A stretch of 52,452 nt of DNA from Lachnospiraceae bacterium (GCA_017626325.1 JAGAIZ010000038.1:1-52452), one strand, 5' to 3'. Shown: positions 35,121 through 44,899, numbered from the stretch's first letter. The notes: generated from the letters alone by a model not told the origin. Translations and numbers: made by a program.

Positions 35121-36461
35121 TCAATATACTACAGTAGCAATGGAATGACTGTCTAAGCTTACGGAAATTCCTTCTCCCGCTTCACTAAGCAGCATATCCA
35201 CCGTCTCCTCCGTCTTATTCAACAATACCACCGCTCTGCTGTTATCAGGATTTAAGAAAGCGGCGGCTTCCACCTTATCCGTGTATCTCGTAACCGCAAT
35301 CTTTACTGCTCCCGGCTGTATATAGCGTGAAAAATGACCGATGTAATAATAAGAAAGACGTTTCTCAAAATCAACGCTGCCGTCCTCTCCTGTCGTCAGC
35401 ATCATCGGCGCCGCGCAGAAATTCCCCACGTGATTTGGTCCGCCTTTCTCATCCAGCAGAAGATTCCAGTCCATGAAGCCGCTTACGCCCGCTTTCAGAT
35501 TGCCCAACATATCATGCGCATACATCTCCGCCTTCTGCACTTCTCCGGAATCCGCGAAGCGGGAGTATTCCACGCACCCCTCCGTAAAGAAAATCTTCTT
35601 CTCAGGATACTTTTTGCGAAGCAGCTCAATGGCTTCGAAATGATCTCCGGTATACCAATGCACGGCAATTCCGACAACACGCTCTCTTGCTTCCCGATCC
35701 TCAAAGATCGGCTTAACGCGTTCGATTACCGTCTCTTTATTGTGATCCCATACATAAATTCCCACTGTCTCCAATCCGGCTTTCTCCAATGCCGGGGCAA
35801 GATACCCTTTGGCAAAATCCCTCTCTTCTTCCGCCGTATAGACGCAGGAATCCCATGTCTGCGTAGCGGCAGGCTCATTCTGTACCGTTACATAAGAAAT
35901 TTGAATTCCGGCTTCCCGATAGGCTTTGATAAATGCAACAAAATATTCTGCCCACGCCTGATAGTATTCCTTCTTCAGCTTGCCGCCGTGATTCATCTCC
36001 CCATTAGCCTTCATAAACGCCGGCGGCGACCAGGGCGCTGCCATAAAGCTGATCTTGCCGCCGCATACTTTCAGCGCATCCTGTATCATCGGAATAATCT
36101 CTTCGAAATCATGTCCGATATCGAACGTGGCAAGGGTATCGTCACCTTCTTCGATATAAGTATAATTCCCCAGTGCGAAATCGCAACTGTTGATATGGAT
36201 GCGTCCCATATGATAGCGCAGACCGCTTTCTCCATAATACTGTTCCATAAATAACTGCCGTTTCTCCTGATCCAGCTTCCGGTAACTGTGCGCGCTCGCT
36301 TCCGTAAAAGCTCCGCCGAAGCCGTCGATGATCTGCTCCTTCTCATCGGCATATACCTTGACAAGCTTCATCTCCGAATCAATGGACCGCTTCGTCAGAA
36401 CAGATTCCTTCCAGTATTCCTTCTTCGCGTCATTTGTGACAATCAGTCTGATCTCCTGCAT
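35121..36461 (-). CDS. Glycoside hydrolase family 30 enzyme
   Basis: The protein has 446 residues. The (beta/alpha)8 domain shows DGFGGAFTEAS near residue 46, the acid/base Glu196 in TVQNEPAA and the nucleophile Glu294 in FFTEGCVE, followed by the C-terminal beta-sandwich of GH30. Relatives act as glucosylceramidase, beta-glucosidase or beta-1,6-glucanase. No signal peptide is present, so it should cleave imported oligosaccharides in the cytoplasm. A GGGAG ribosome site precedes the ATG. It sits alone between two terminators and could be co-regulated with the importer through the shared TGACACCTT-like sequence. Confidence 0.93.
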   Translation of the reverse strand: MQEIRLIVTNDAKKEYWKESVLTKRSIDSEMKLVKVYADEKEQIIDGFGGAFTEASAHSYRKLDQEKRQLFMEQYYGESGLRYHMGRIHINSCDFALGNYTYIEEGDDTLATFDIGHDFEEIIPMIQDALKVCGGKISFMAAPWSPPAFMKANGEMNHGGKLKKEYYQAWAEYFVAFIKAYREAGIQISYVTVQNEPAATQTWDSCVYTAEEERDFAKGYLAPALEKAGLETVGIYVWDHNKETVIERVKPIFEDREARERVVGIAVHWYTGDHFEAIELLRKKYPEKKIFFTEGCVEYSRFADSGEVQKAEMYAHDMLGNLKAGVSGFMDWNLLLDEKGGPNHVGNFCAAPMMLTTGEDGSVDFEKRLSYYYIGHFSRYIQPGAVKIAVTRYTDKVEAAAFLNPDNSRAVVLLNKTEETVDMLLSEAGEGISVSLDSHSIATVVY

Positions 36462-36510
36462 TGCTTATCTCCCTTCTTTGTAATATTTTCAGAACACCTT
36501 TTCAGTATTA

Positions 36511-36554
36511 AAAAAATAGCATACCGCTTCATGCGAAACAATAGGCTATTTTTT
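36511..36554 (-). terminator. Intrinsic terminator after the HlyD-like adaptor gene
   Basis: AAAAAATAGC (minus strand, from 36554) pairs with GCTATTTTTT, with additional partial pairing in the interior, and is followed by TAAT. It ends the second transporter operon. Confidence 0.65.
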
Positions 36555-36583
36555 CATTAAGGTGTCATATTTTCCACATCGAT

Positions 36584-37987
36584 CTAATACCTGACGATAT
36601 CCCCGTTATGTACTTCCTTCGTAGAGGAGATAATGATCTGGCTTTCATCATCCAGCGCCCCTTCCACGGCGACCCAGGAATCATTCTCATCCTGGATATT
36701 GACGTTTATTTCCTCCACATAATATTCCATACCAAGGATGCCCTCCCGCTCCTTTACCACATATACGTAGCTTCTTACGTCCTCCTTGTGAACTGCCTGG
36801 GGCGGCACGCAGCAGGCATATTTCTCTCCCGACTCCGTGTGGGTAATGGTGCCGGACAGCCCCGGCGTTCCCTTCCCTTCCGGGAGATTCACATAGATTT
36901 CGTAGCTGCCCGGCACAGACTCGCTCTCCGACAGGTAGTCGATCTCTGCCTCCGTCTCTCTGCTGCCGCCGTCCAGCTTTAAGGACACTTCGTCCTCCAG
37001 CCCTATGTATTTCTTCTGGTCCTTATCCAGAACCGCCTTAAACTGGCAGGGAACCGCATCGTCCGCCATCAGCATAGCGGCAGAGGAGGTCGTTCTGTCT
37101 CCCACATTGATATAGACATCCGTAATCAGTCCGCCCTGCTGTGCCGTCACCCTGCCTTCCGCATTCTGCACCGCCTGATACCTGGCGAATTCTTCCTGCA
37201 GGCCGGCAAGCTCAAGCTGACAGACAGAAAGGGTAGCATCTTCATTCTCCGGCAGAAGGATATCTTCCACCTTCCTGCCTGCCTCCTTCATCACGTTGTC
37301 TCTGTCCCATTTGGCATCCGCTTCCGCATAGGCCGCTGCCTGTAAAGCCTCCTTCATCTGCTTGTCTTCGGCTTCCCTCTGCTCTTCCTCCTGCTTCAGC
37401 TCTTCTTCCGTCTTCTCCTCTCCGGACCCCGCCGCGGCATTCTCCTGAGCCAGACGTCTCTCATCAGCCGTCTCTTCGATGTCTTCCTCCGCCTGCTTCA
37501 CTTCCTCTGCGGCTCTGCCCACCAGCGTATCCTTATATCTGGCCAGTTCATCGTAATCCTCTCTGGCGCGCGCTTCCTCTAATTCCTTCTTCTGTCTGGC
37601 CAGTTCTTCATTGGCAAGGATCGTGTCGATTTGCACCTGCACCTTAGCCATAGCGTTCCTTTTCTCTTCCATGATTTCCAGAAGATCATCCATATCGATC
37701 GTAAAAAGAAGATCGCCCTCTTCTACCCGGTCTCCCACCTGCACCGCCAGCGTCTCAACCCGCAGCCCCGCAAGCGCCGCAACCGGACTTTTGTCTCCCG
37801 CTATAACGATTCCTTCCACCTCTACCCGGTGCTCCACATATTTCTCTTCAGGAGGTTGTGCCGTTACCACCGGAAGCTTCGAGGCATATATACTCTTGGA
37901 TATGATCGTACAGAGCCACATAAACGCCAGAAATACGGCAAACCCCGCCAACACCTTCTTTTTCCCTAACCGATTCTCCTGCTGCAT
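36584..37987 (-). CDS. HlyD/RND-type membrane fusion (periplasmic adaptor-like) protein
   Basis: The gene encodes 467 residues from the ATG at 37987, preceded by GGGAG; a longer frame to 38167 would overlap the permease gene. It has one N-terminal membrane helix (KKVLAGFAVFLAFMWLC), a lipoyl-like half motif (VEVEGIVIAGDKSPVAALAGLRVETLAVQVGDRVEEGDLLF), a long Glu/Lys-rich coiled coil and the second lipoyl/barrel half (VTAQQGGLITDVYINVGDR). This is the architecture of HlyD-like adaptors, normally partners of exporters. Here the upstream genes are importer permeases and solute-binding proteins, so its job is unclear. No exporter ATPase is encoded nearby. Confidence 0.85.
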   Translation of the reverse strand: MQQENRLGKKKVLAGFAVFLAFMWLCTIISKSIYASKLPVVTAQPPEEKYVEHRVEVEGIVIAGDKSPVAALAGLRVETLAVQVGDRVEEGDLLFTIDMDDLLEIMEEKRNAMAKVQVQIDTILANEELARQKKELEEARAREDYDELARYKDTLVGRAAEEVKQAEEDIEETADERRLAQENAAAGSGEEKTEEELKQEEEQREAEDKQMKEALQAAAYAEADAKWDRDNVMKEAGRKVEDILLPENEDATLSVCQLELAGLQEEFARYQAVQNAEGRVTAQQGGLITDVYINVGDRTTSSAAMLMADDAVPCQFKAVLDKDQKKYIGLEDEVSLKLDGGSRETEAEIDYLSESESVPGSYEIYVNLPEGKGTPGLSGTITHTESGEKYACCVPPQAVHKEDVRSYVYVVKEREGILGMEYYVEEINVNIQDENDSWVAVEGALDDESQIIISSTKEVHNGDIVRY

Positions 37988-38010
37988 GGTATCTCCCTCT
38001 TTCTTTTCCC

Positions 38011-38919
38011 TTACTCCTTCAACCCGGAATAAATAATCCCCTGCTCCAGATAATCCTGTCCCCAGACGAATACGAAGACCGCCGGAATCAGCGTAATAAC
38101 AGACGCCGCGAACGCATAGCCGGCCTGTGACCATGTGATTTCCGGCAGATACAGGGACAGCGGCCACAACGCCTTGTCCTCCAGAAAGGCCATCGGCTGT
38201 TCCATCATGTTCCAGTATTCCAGAAAGCCCAGGACCATGGCCGACAGCAGGCCGCTTTTGCCAAGGGGTAGCCCGATCCGCAAGAAGATCGTGCTCTCCT
38301 TCGCCCCGTCTATCCGCGCCGCCTCAAACAACTGCATCGGAATGCCCCGGAAGCCTCCATAAGACAGAAAGACGGGAAAGGTGGAAAAGACCGCCGGTAA
38401 AATCACCGCCTGCGGGGTATCCAGCATTTCCAGCCGGTTCAGCACCAGATAGCTTGACAGCATCGTAACCTGAAAAGGCAGAAGCATCAGCACCACATAG
38501 AGCGCAAACAGCACTCTGCCGCTCTTCACCTTATAGACGGCAAACGCCCAGGCTGCCGGAACACCCACCAGAAGCTGTCCTGCCAGAATACAGCCCACCA
38601 TCTTCATGGAATTCCAGAACAGGACGAAAAACTGCGGCGTCATAAAGAGCAGCTTCCCATAGTGCTCAAAGGTAGGATAATCCGGCACCAGCTTCCAACT
38701 GATGTACTCCGTGCCTTCCGCGAAGATCGGGGACAAGTACTGCTTTAACTCCCCGTTTCCCATCACAGAGCCGGTGATCAGAAAAAGCATCGGCAAAACG
38801 ACCAGAACAGCAGGCAGAATAAGAAGCAGCATGGTAAGTCCCTGCCCGACGCTTTTTCCATATTGATTCTTCCTAAACCAGCCCTTTGCCGTCGTCCATA
38901 ACTGTGTTTTCGTTGTCAT
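38011..38919 (-). CDS. ABC transporter permease, MalG type (second operon)
   Basis: The protein has 302 residues with six membrane helices. The EAA loop reads FEAARIDGAKESTIFLRIGLPLGKSG, as in CUT1 permeases. It follows the MalF-type gene by 23 bases and precedes the HlyD-like gene by the same distance. It is related to, but clearly different from, the permease at 29396. Confidence 0.9.
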   Translation of the reverse strand: MTTKTQLWTTAKGWFRKNQYGKSVGQGLTMLLLILPAVLVVLPMLFLITGSVMGNGELKQYLSPIFAEGTEYISWKLVPDYPTFEHYGKLLFMTPQFFVLFWNSMKMVGCILAGQLLVGVPAAWAFAVYKVKSGRVLFALYVVLMLLPFQVTMLSSYLVLNRLEMLDTPQAVILPAVFSTFPVFLSYGGFRGIPMQLFEAARIDGAKESTIFLRIGLPLGKSGLLSAMVLGFLEYWNMMEQPMAFLEDKALWPLSLYLPEITWSQAGYAFAASVITLIPAVFVFVWGQDYLEQGIIYSGLKE

Positions 38920-38942
38920 ATAGATAGATTCTCCTTACAAGC

Positions 38943-39842
38943 TTATGCCTCGTCCCTGTCCCACAAATGCTGCAGCAGCATGATTACCGCAAACAGAAAG
39001 CCTCCTACGCAGACCGCCGCCGCTGCCATCTTATCAAAATCAAGATTCACAAACCAGTTGTTAAACAGATGCTGTAACAGATAGATGTCCTGTTCGGGAT
39101 ACGCGCCCGCCACCAGATAAGCTTCCCTGTATATCTTAAAAGAATTCAAAAAAGAAAGAATCACGATAGTATAAAGGCTTCCCTTTAAGTTAGGCAGTAC
39201 GATCCTAAAAAAAATCTGCCCGCCCGATGCGCCGTCCACCCGCGCCGCTTCCAGAAACTCATTGGGAATTCCCAGAATCCCCGCAAGCCACAACACCACC
39301 GTATAGCCCGTGTTTTTCCAGACATAACTAAATACCAGCACCCAGAAAGCCGCGCCGCTTCCCAGATAATCCTTATGGATTTCTCCCCATAAGCCCGTCC
39401 ATTCTCCAAGCTGCGTCAGAAAGAGATTTAAGAGGCCCTGTTTGTAGAAAAACATCTTCCACACAATGACAATCGTCGCCGTTGGCATGGCCAGCGGAAA
39501 CAGATACAGGGATTTTACCAGCCCGGCATTTTGCAGCTTACTGAGCGGCAGGGCAATAATGAGTCCCGCCACCACCAGGATCGGAATACATACCGCCGTA
39601 AACCGGAGGGTATTCTTCACGGCAAGCACAAACGCCTGATTGGTAAATATGGTCTGATAATTCCGTATGCCGTTAAACTGCCCCGTTACCGCTGTCGTAA
39701 AAGAACGCTTCCACACATCCAGAAACGGAAGCAGCACAAAGAGCAACACGCCCAGAAAACTGGGCGCCATAAATAACATAAATGACCTTCCGGATCTGCG
39801 CGACTGCCGGGATTGGTTCCTCCGCCCTCCCGCGCCCCGCAT
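38943..39842 (-). CDS. ABC transporter permease, MalF type (second operon)
   Basis: The gene encodes 299 residues from the ATG at 39842, preceded by GAGG; an alternative ATG at 39929 lies just after the upstream stop codon, without a clear ribosome site. It has six membrane helices and an EAA loop (EAARVDGASGGQIFFRIVLPNLKGS). The basic N-terminus RRNQSRQSRRSGR fits a cytoplasmic start. Together with the MalG-type protein it should form the channel for the lipoproteins encoded upstream. Confidence 0.88.
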   Translation of the reverse strand: MRGAGGRRNQSRQSRRSGRSFMLFMAPSFLGVLLFVLLPFLDVWKRSFTTAVTGQFNGIRNYQTIFTNQAFVLAVKNTLRFTAVCIPILVVAGLIIALPLSKLQNAGLVKSLYLFPLAMPTATIVIVWKMFFYKQGLLNLFLTQLGEWTGLWGEIHKDYLGSGAAFWVLVFSYVWKNTGYTVVLWLAGILGIPNEFLEAARVDGASGGQIFFRIVLPNLKGSLYTIVILSFLNSFKIYREAYLVAGAYPEQDIYLLQHLFNNWFVNLDFDKMAAAAVCVGGFLFAVIMLLQHLWDRDEA

Positions 39843-39935
39843 GATATAACGCCTCTTATGCTGTAATTCATCATTAACATTTATCTGTTTCAAACTGATA
39901 CCATGCCCTTCCTCAGCCTGCAAATCCATTTCACA

Positions 39936-42410
39936 CTACTCAGCCATATACAACGAAACCTTCTTCTCGATCTCTTCGACCGCTTCTTCCAGACTATATC
40001 TGCCGTACAGATAATTTGCGCCTTCCTCGTACACGACCTCTTCCAGTCTGTTATCCTCTATATAAGCAATTTGGGCTGTCTCGATATCTTCTCTCAGCTC
40101 GTCTATTTCCGCTTCCGTAGGCCAGTAAACATCCATTTCAAGATATTTTCCGTCGTCATAGCTTACGCAGATCATGCCATAGACGCCGTCTTCGTCTACT
40201 CCCTCTACCTCAAAGCTCTTCTCAAAAGCCGCTTTGTTTACCGCAAAGCCGTTAAACAGATTGCTCTGATTCTCTTTGCCAAGGCATACCCTGATAAAAT
40301 CCTGTGCCCGTTCCGTATTCTGCGACGCGGCGCTTACGCCAAGCATCGTCTTTGCGCAGAATACATTACTGCTTTGGCCGGGCATGGGAATCCAGTCTGT
40401 TGTCTCATAATCCCTGACCCTGCCTGTAGAAATAACGGTAGCGTAGCTGTAAGCATCGCCGATCGCGCCGCTGTTCATACACTGAAACTTTCCGATATAA
40501 CTCATGACGTCTGCAAACCTTCTAAAAGACTCCGAATCCTCTTTGGATGTTCCCGTAGTCTCTAAGTAATAATCATTCTCTTCGTCATAAATATCCACTC
40601 TGTCCTGCGGTATACCGTCCATCTGCGCATCATAGATCCGTTTCATCTGGGTCAGGAATTCCGCAATCGCCTCCTGATCAATTTCACCGTTCTGCGTCGT
40701 CCATGACGGCATACTGGTCATGGTAAACATGCGCATAATGCCTTTGGCAGAGCATATTCCTAATAAATCCTCTTCCGGATGCTCCGCCCGCAGCTTCTCA
40801 ACCGCATCGGCAAAGTCTGCGAGACTATTTGCCCCGGCAGTATATTTCCCATCCGCCACGATAACAGGAAGCTGAATCTCACAGGGTATGGCACAGATCT
40901 GATCCCCTGCTGTCATCACATCCGCGATATTGCCAAATATCTCGTCTTCTCCTTCCAGAGAGCCTATAAGCGGCTTCAAATCCAGAAGCAGGTTCTTCTC
41001 CATATAGGAGTCTAGCGGCATACCGTCCAGAATCAGAACGTCCGGCCCTTCTCCTGCCATAATCTTCGTATTCAGACTCTTTAAGGCGTCGTCCCTGGTA
41101 ATGGCGCCGCCTTCTCCCATGCCGATCTCATACTCCACGAACACCTCCGGGTTAGCCGTCTGGTACAGGGTAATCGCCTGTCGTATCGTATCGTTTTCCT
41201 TCAGGCTGTAAACCGTCAGCTTCTCATTGGGCACCGTAGGAATATCAGGATCATAGACGAATCGCACCAGCTTGCCATTCGTAAATAAAGTCATAAACTC
41301 GTTGTTTTCCATCGTCAGCATCCCATAGATGCCGTAGGCCGGATTATTAAAGGTACACAGCTTGCCGTCGATGACCTGCTCCATAGCGCTTCCGCCTATC
41401 ACATGCCGGTACAGGCCTTTGGCTCCCGCCAGATACAAGACGCCGTCTTCTCCCGGGAAGAAATACATACCGCAAGAACCCATTTCTCTGTCGAATCTGT
41501 CCGGATAATTTTCCTCCACAAACTTCTCCAGCACCTCATCTTCGATGTATTCTTCCTGCTCCATATCATAGATGAGAGGCCCCTTGCAGCCATATCCGTC
41601 CAGAATCATCAACTGGCCCAGAAAAGAAACCAGCTCCGGCCGAAAATCCGACTCCATCGTCATATAAAGTTCCCCGGTACCATCCTCTGAGACCTCATAG
41701 ATATTGCCGCTTCCCATGGTAGTCACAAAGATTCTGCCATCCTCTGTGATATAACTGTTATAGAGGTAAGAGTCTTCCTCCGTGGTAGGAAGCGACGCCT
41801 GTATCTGTGTGCCGTCCGGTTTCACGATCATCAGCTCCGGATGAAGCTCCGGTTCCGTCATCTCTTCTCCGGCAGACTCTGCATCCTCCGCGGCTCCTGT
41901 GTCGCTGCCGTCTGTGCTGTCTGCGGCGCTGTCAGTATTCGTCCCATCATAAATAACCGCCACCGTATTGTCCGCGCCTACACACATATCCATGATATAG
42001 ATCTGATCATCCATCATCTGCGTATACCAGTCTCTGGCGTCGGCCGTCCATGTAGCGCCATTATCCCCGGAGATGAAAATCCCCGACCCTCCCTCTGTAA
42101 TGACAAGACTGCCGTCCGTCAGACGCTGAAGACTGTTGTCATAGCCGTATATCAAATCGGTTAAATCCGTAACCTCCTCTACATACCGTCCCATAGCTCC
42201 GCTGTCCGCTCCGTTTTGCTCCTGCGTCTCTAAATGCGCGCTCTGTGCCTCTCCGTTCTGCGCTGCCGCGTCGTCTCCCGCGCTGCCGCATCCTCCAAGA
42301 CAGGACGCCGCCATGACGACCGCAAGGAACGCGGCTGACCTTCTATGCACATTGCTGCCATGCACATTTCTATTCCGCCATATAGATTGAAATTTTGTCC
42401 TTAATTGCAT
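39936..42410 (-). CDS. Lipoprotein with Asp-box N-terminal domain and solute-binding C-terminal domain (copy 2)
   Basis: The protein has 824 residues. The lipobox is LGGC (cysteine about residue 41). Residues of about 75-390 carry repeated beta-strand segments and one clear Asp-box (SGDNGATW), as in sialidase or BNR-type propellers, and the sequence LVSFLGQLMILDGYG. From about residue 400 the sequence is a type-1 solute-binding domain (NDTIRQAITLYQTANPEVFVEYEIG and AGEGPDVLILDG). The gene overlaps the end of copy 1 by 41 bases and has GAGGAG before the ATG, so both are coupled. It is a clear paralogue of copy 1. The substrate is unknown. Confidence 0.85.
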   Translation of the reverse strand: MQLRTKFQSIWRNRNVHGSNVHRRSAAFLAVVMAASCLGGCGSAGDDAAAQNGEAQSAHLETQEQNGADSGAMGRYVEEVTDLTDLIYGYDNSLQRLTDGSLVITEGGSGIFISGDNGATWTADARDWYTQMMDDQIYIMDMCVGADNTVAVIYDGTNTDSAADSTDGSDTGAAEDAESAGEEMTEPELHPELMIVKPDGTQIQASLPTTEEDSYLYNSYITEDGRIFVTTMGSGNIYEVSEDGTGELYMTMESDFRPELVSFLGQLMILDGYGCKGPLIYDMEQEEYIEDEVLEKFVEENYPDRFDREMGSCGMYFFPGEDGVLYLAGAKGLYRHVIGGSAMEQVIDGKLCTFNNPAYGIYGMLTMENNEFMTLFTNGKLVRFVYDPDIPTVPNEKLTVYSLKENDTIRQAITLYQTANPEVFVEYEIGMGEGGAITRDDALKSLNTKIMAGEGPDVLILDGMPLDSYMEKNLLLDLKPLIGSLEGEDEIFGNIADVMTAGDQICAIPCEIQLPVIVADGKYTAGANSLADFADAVEKLRAEHPEEDLLGICSAKGIMRMFTMTSMPSWTTQNGEIDQEAIAEFLTQMKRIYDAQMDGIPQDRVDIYDEENDYYLETTGTSKEDSESFRRFADVMSYIGKFQCMNSGAIGDAYSYATVISTGRVRDYETTDWIPMPGQSSNVFCAKTMLGVSAASQNTERAQDFIRVCLGKENQSNLFNGFAVNKAAFEKSFEVEGVDEDGVYGMICVSYDDGKYLEMDVYWPTEAEIDELREDIETAQIAYIEDNRLEEVVYEEGANYLYGRYSLEEAVEEIEKKVSLYMAE

Positions 42411-44865
42411 CGATTGTCTCCTCCATATTCTGATTGCCCTCTATATATGTAATCCCCTCTGTACATACCGCGTCTTCCAAAACCGTATCCTTTATATAGG
42501 GTACCTTCAACTCTGCCACCCACTGCCGCAGGGTGTCTTTTTCGGTCTCATCCATCCAGTATACCGCTTTCTCTATATAGTTGCCGTCCTCATCGGACAT
42601 CGCCCAATAGCCGTAAATCTCGTCATCCGAGCCATCCAGCGGTTTCTCCGGAAGCAGATTATATTCAAACGCTGCCCGATTCGTCACGAAGCTGCCGAAT
42701 TTGCCGTTCTCTTTTCCCAGAAGCACACGCAGAAGTTCCTGCGCCTGCCCGGCATGGGCGGACGCCGCGTTGATTCCCGCCAGCGTATCCACATAGAACA
42801 CATCTTCACATTGACCGGCAATACGGGCCGTCACTACGTCTTCGAAGCCTTTGACATACAGAATCGACGTAACATCCGAATAGTCATAGGCCCCGCTCGC
42901 AGACCCGATCTCCATCGCATGAGAATTGCCTCTTAACAGATAAGACATGGGATCGTAACCAATACCGAAATCATCGTCCTCTTTCGTCATTCCTGACCAT
43001 TCCACCCAATCCTCATTATCTTCCTCATAGGCTTCCGTCACCTCCTCCGGCAGCCCCTCCATCTGCGCTTCATAAATCCTTCTGCACGCTTCCAGATAGT
43101 CCGCAATGGCCTGCATATCTGCCTCTCCGCTTTCCGTCTTCCATGCAGGCGCGCACAGAGGTGTAAATTTCCTGATAATCCCTTTGGCGGAACAGATATG
43201 CAGCAAGTCCTCCTTAGGATGCTCTCTTCGCAGCTTTTCCACAATATTTGCGATTGCCTCCAGAGAATCCAGCTTTTCAACACATGCTTTGTCCCCTATT
43301 ACAACGGGAATGCTAAACTCGCAGGGCAGCATGTATATGCCGCTTTCTGTGCGAAAAGCCTCCGTGATATTCTCAAAAAGCGCTTCCTCTCCGTTTAAGG
43401 AGCTGGCGAAACCGCTTAACTCAAGCAGCAGTCCTTTATCAATATAGGAATTGGCAGGCAGACCGTCCAGAAGCAGAAGGTCAGGACCTTCTCCCGCCAT
43501 AATCTGTGTGTTAAGCTTCTTGATGGCATCCTCCCTTGTCACTGAACTGTCTTCCGTTATCCCTATTTCATATTCCACATACATCTCCGGATGCTCGTTC
43601 TGATATATGCTGATTGCCCGCCGTAAAATAGTGTTATCCTCCAGGCTGTAGGCTATAATCGTCTCACTGGGCATCGTCGGCACATCGGCATGATACACAT
43701 AACGCACCAGCCTTCCGCCGCTGAATAATGCCAGAAATTCATTGTCATCCAGAGCAACCATATCGAACAGACCGTACGCCGGATTGTTGAAGGTCGTAAG
43801 GTTGCCGTCGATCACCTGCTCCATGGCGCTGCCGCCCAGCACATGCCTGTGAAGTCCTTTCTTTCCCGCCAGATACAGGATATCATCCTCTCCCGGAAAG
43901 AAATACAGGTCGTACCAACTCCCGCCGTTAAAGCTTCGTTCCCCATAATTCTCATGGATGAAGTCGTCCAGCACCTCATCCTCTATGTATTTCTCCTGTT
44001 CCATATCGTAGATCAGCAGACTGTCGTAATAGTACCCGTCCATAATCATCTTATTGCCCAGAAAAGAAATCACCTGCGGGCGCTCCTCCACGGTCAGAAA
44101 CACTTCGCTGCTGCCGTCCTCATGGACTTCATAAATATTCGGCCCCAGCGTAGTGACAAACATTCTGCCCTCCTCTGTGCTCCAGATTTCACAAGGATAT
44201 TCGTCGTCCTCTGTGACGGAAATATCAACAGGAATCTGCGTACCGTCCGGCTTAATCAACACGACTTCCGGCTTAAACTTATAAGCTGCAGCTTCTGTAT
44301 CAGCATCCGCGCCGTCATTGTCTTCTTCTGCCTTCATGGCTTCCGGCTCATAGATGACGCCCACCGTATCATCCCGGCTGACAGCGATGCTCATCAAGTA
44401 TACGTTTTCTTCAAGCATATCGCTGCGCCAGTCTCTATGCTCTGTTTCCCAGGTAACGCCGTTATCGCCGGAACGCACGAAATCCGCAAATCGCTCCGTG
44501 ATTACCATACTGCCGTCCTCAAGACAGTAAAGTCTCTCATTGTAACCGCTGAGCATATCTCCTAAATCAGTCGTCTCCTCCAGATAACGCCCCATGGCCA
44601 CACCGCCCGCATCATCCGCTCCCTGCATTTCTCCCGCTCCTTCAATGCCTCTCTCCTCCGTCCCGGTTCCCTCTTCCGGTGCACCGCACCCTCCCAGCAG
44701 CGACACGGACATGAGAAGCGCTGTCAGAAGCGGCAGAGATTTTATACATCTCCTCTGATTACTGTCTCTATGCTTTCTCAATTTACACTTCTTTCTCAAT
44801 TGACAGTTCCCCTTTCGTCTTACGCCAGAACATTTACAGTTCCCCTTCGCCTTATGCCAGAACAT
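42370..44865 (-). CDS. Lipoprotein with Asp-box N-terminal domain and solute-binding C-terminal domain (copy 1)
   Basis: The protein has 831 residues. It has the same architecture as the next gene: LGGC lipobox near residue 60, an Asp-box SGDNGVTW, the shared block GGSAMEQVIDGNLTTFNNPAYG, and a solute-binding domain with AGEGPDLLLLDGLP. The start at 44865 lies in a tandem DNA repeat and gives an unusually long basic segment before the signal-peptide core. A TTG nearer the hydrophobic core is an alternative. The gene heads the operon and is divergent from the OmpR-type regulator. Confidence 0.82.
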   Translation of the reverse strand: MFWHKAKGNCKCSGVRRKGNCQLRKKCKLRKHRDSNQRRCIKSLPLLTALLMSVSLLGGCGAPEEGTGTEERGIEGAGEMQGADDAGGVAMGRYLEETTDLGDMLSGYNERLYCLEDGSMVITERFADFVRSGDNGVTWETEHRDWRSDMLEENVYLMSIAVSRDDTVGVIYEPEAMKAEEDNDGADADTEAAAYKFKPEVVLIKPDGTQIPVDISVTEDDEYPCEIWSTEEGRMFVTTLGPNIYEVHEDGSSEVFLTVEERPQVISFLGNKMIMDGYYYDSLLIYDMEQEKYIEDEVLDDFIHENYGERSFNGGSWYDLYFFPGEDDILYLAGKKGLHRHVLGGSAMEQVIDGNLTTFNNPAYGLFDMVALDDNEFLALFSGGRLVRYVYHADVPTMPSETIIAYSLEDNTILRRAISIYQNEHPEMYVEYEIGITEDSSVTREDAIKKLNTQIMAGEGPDLLLLDGLPANSYIDKGLLLELSGFASSLNGEEALFENITEAFRTESGIYMLPCEFSIPVVIGDKACVEKLDSLEAIANIVEKLRREHPKEDLLHICSAKGIIRKFTPLCAPAWKTESGEADMQAIADYLEACRRIYEAQMEGLPEEVTEAYEEDNEDWVEWSGMTKEDDDFGIGYDPMSYLLRGNSHAMEIGSASGAYDYSDVTSILYVKGFEDVVTARIAGQCEDVFYVDTLAGINAASAHAGQAQELLRVLLGKENGKFGSFVTNRAAFEYNLLPEKPLDGSDDEIYGYWAMSDEDGNYIEKAVYWMDETEKDTLRQWVAELKVPYIKDTVLEDAVCTEGITYIEGNQNMEETIDAIKDKISIYMAE

Positions 44866-44899
44866 TCGCAGCTCCCTTTCGCCTCATACCAGAACGCCT
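44803..44899. repeat. Three tandem 32-33-bp repeats at the start of copy 1
   Basis: The units are 44803-44835, 44836-44867 and 44868-44899, each with CAGTTCCCCTTTCG-like and CCAGAAC-like parts. On the minus strand each unit supplies an AAGGGGA-type ribosome site, and two units contain ATG TTC TGG. The second ATG (44833) opens only a 16-codon frame that ends at 44783. The duplication may give alternative starts or a leader peptide. Confidence 0.7.
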
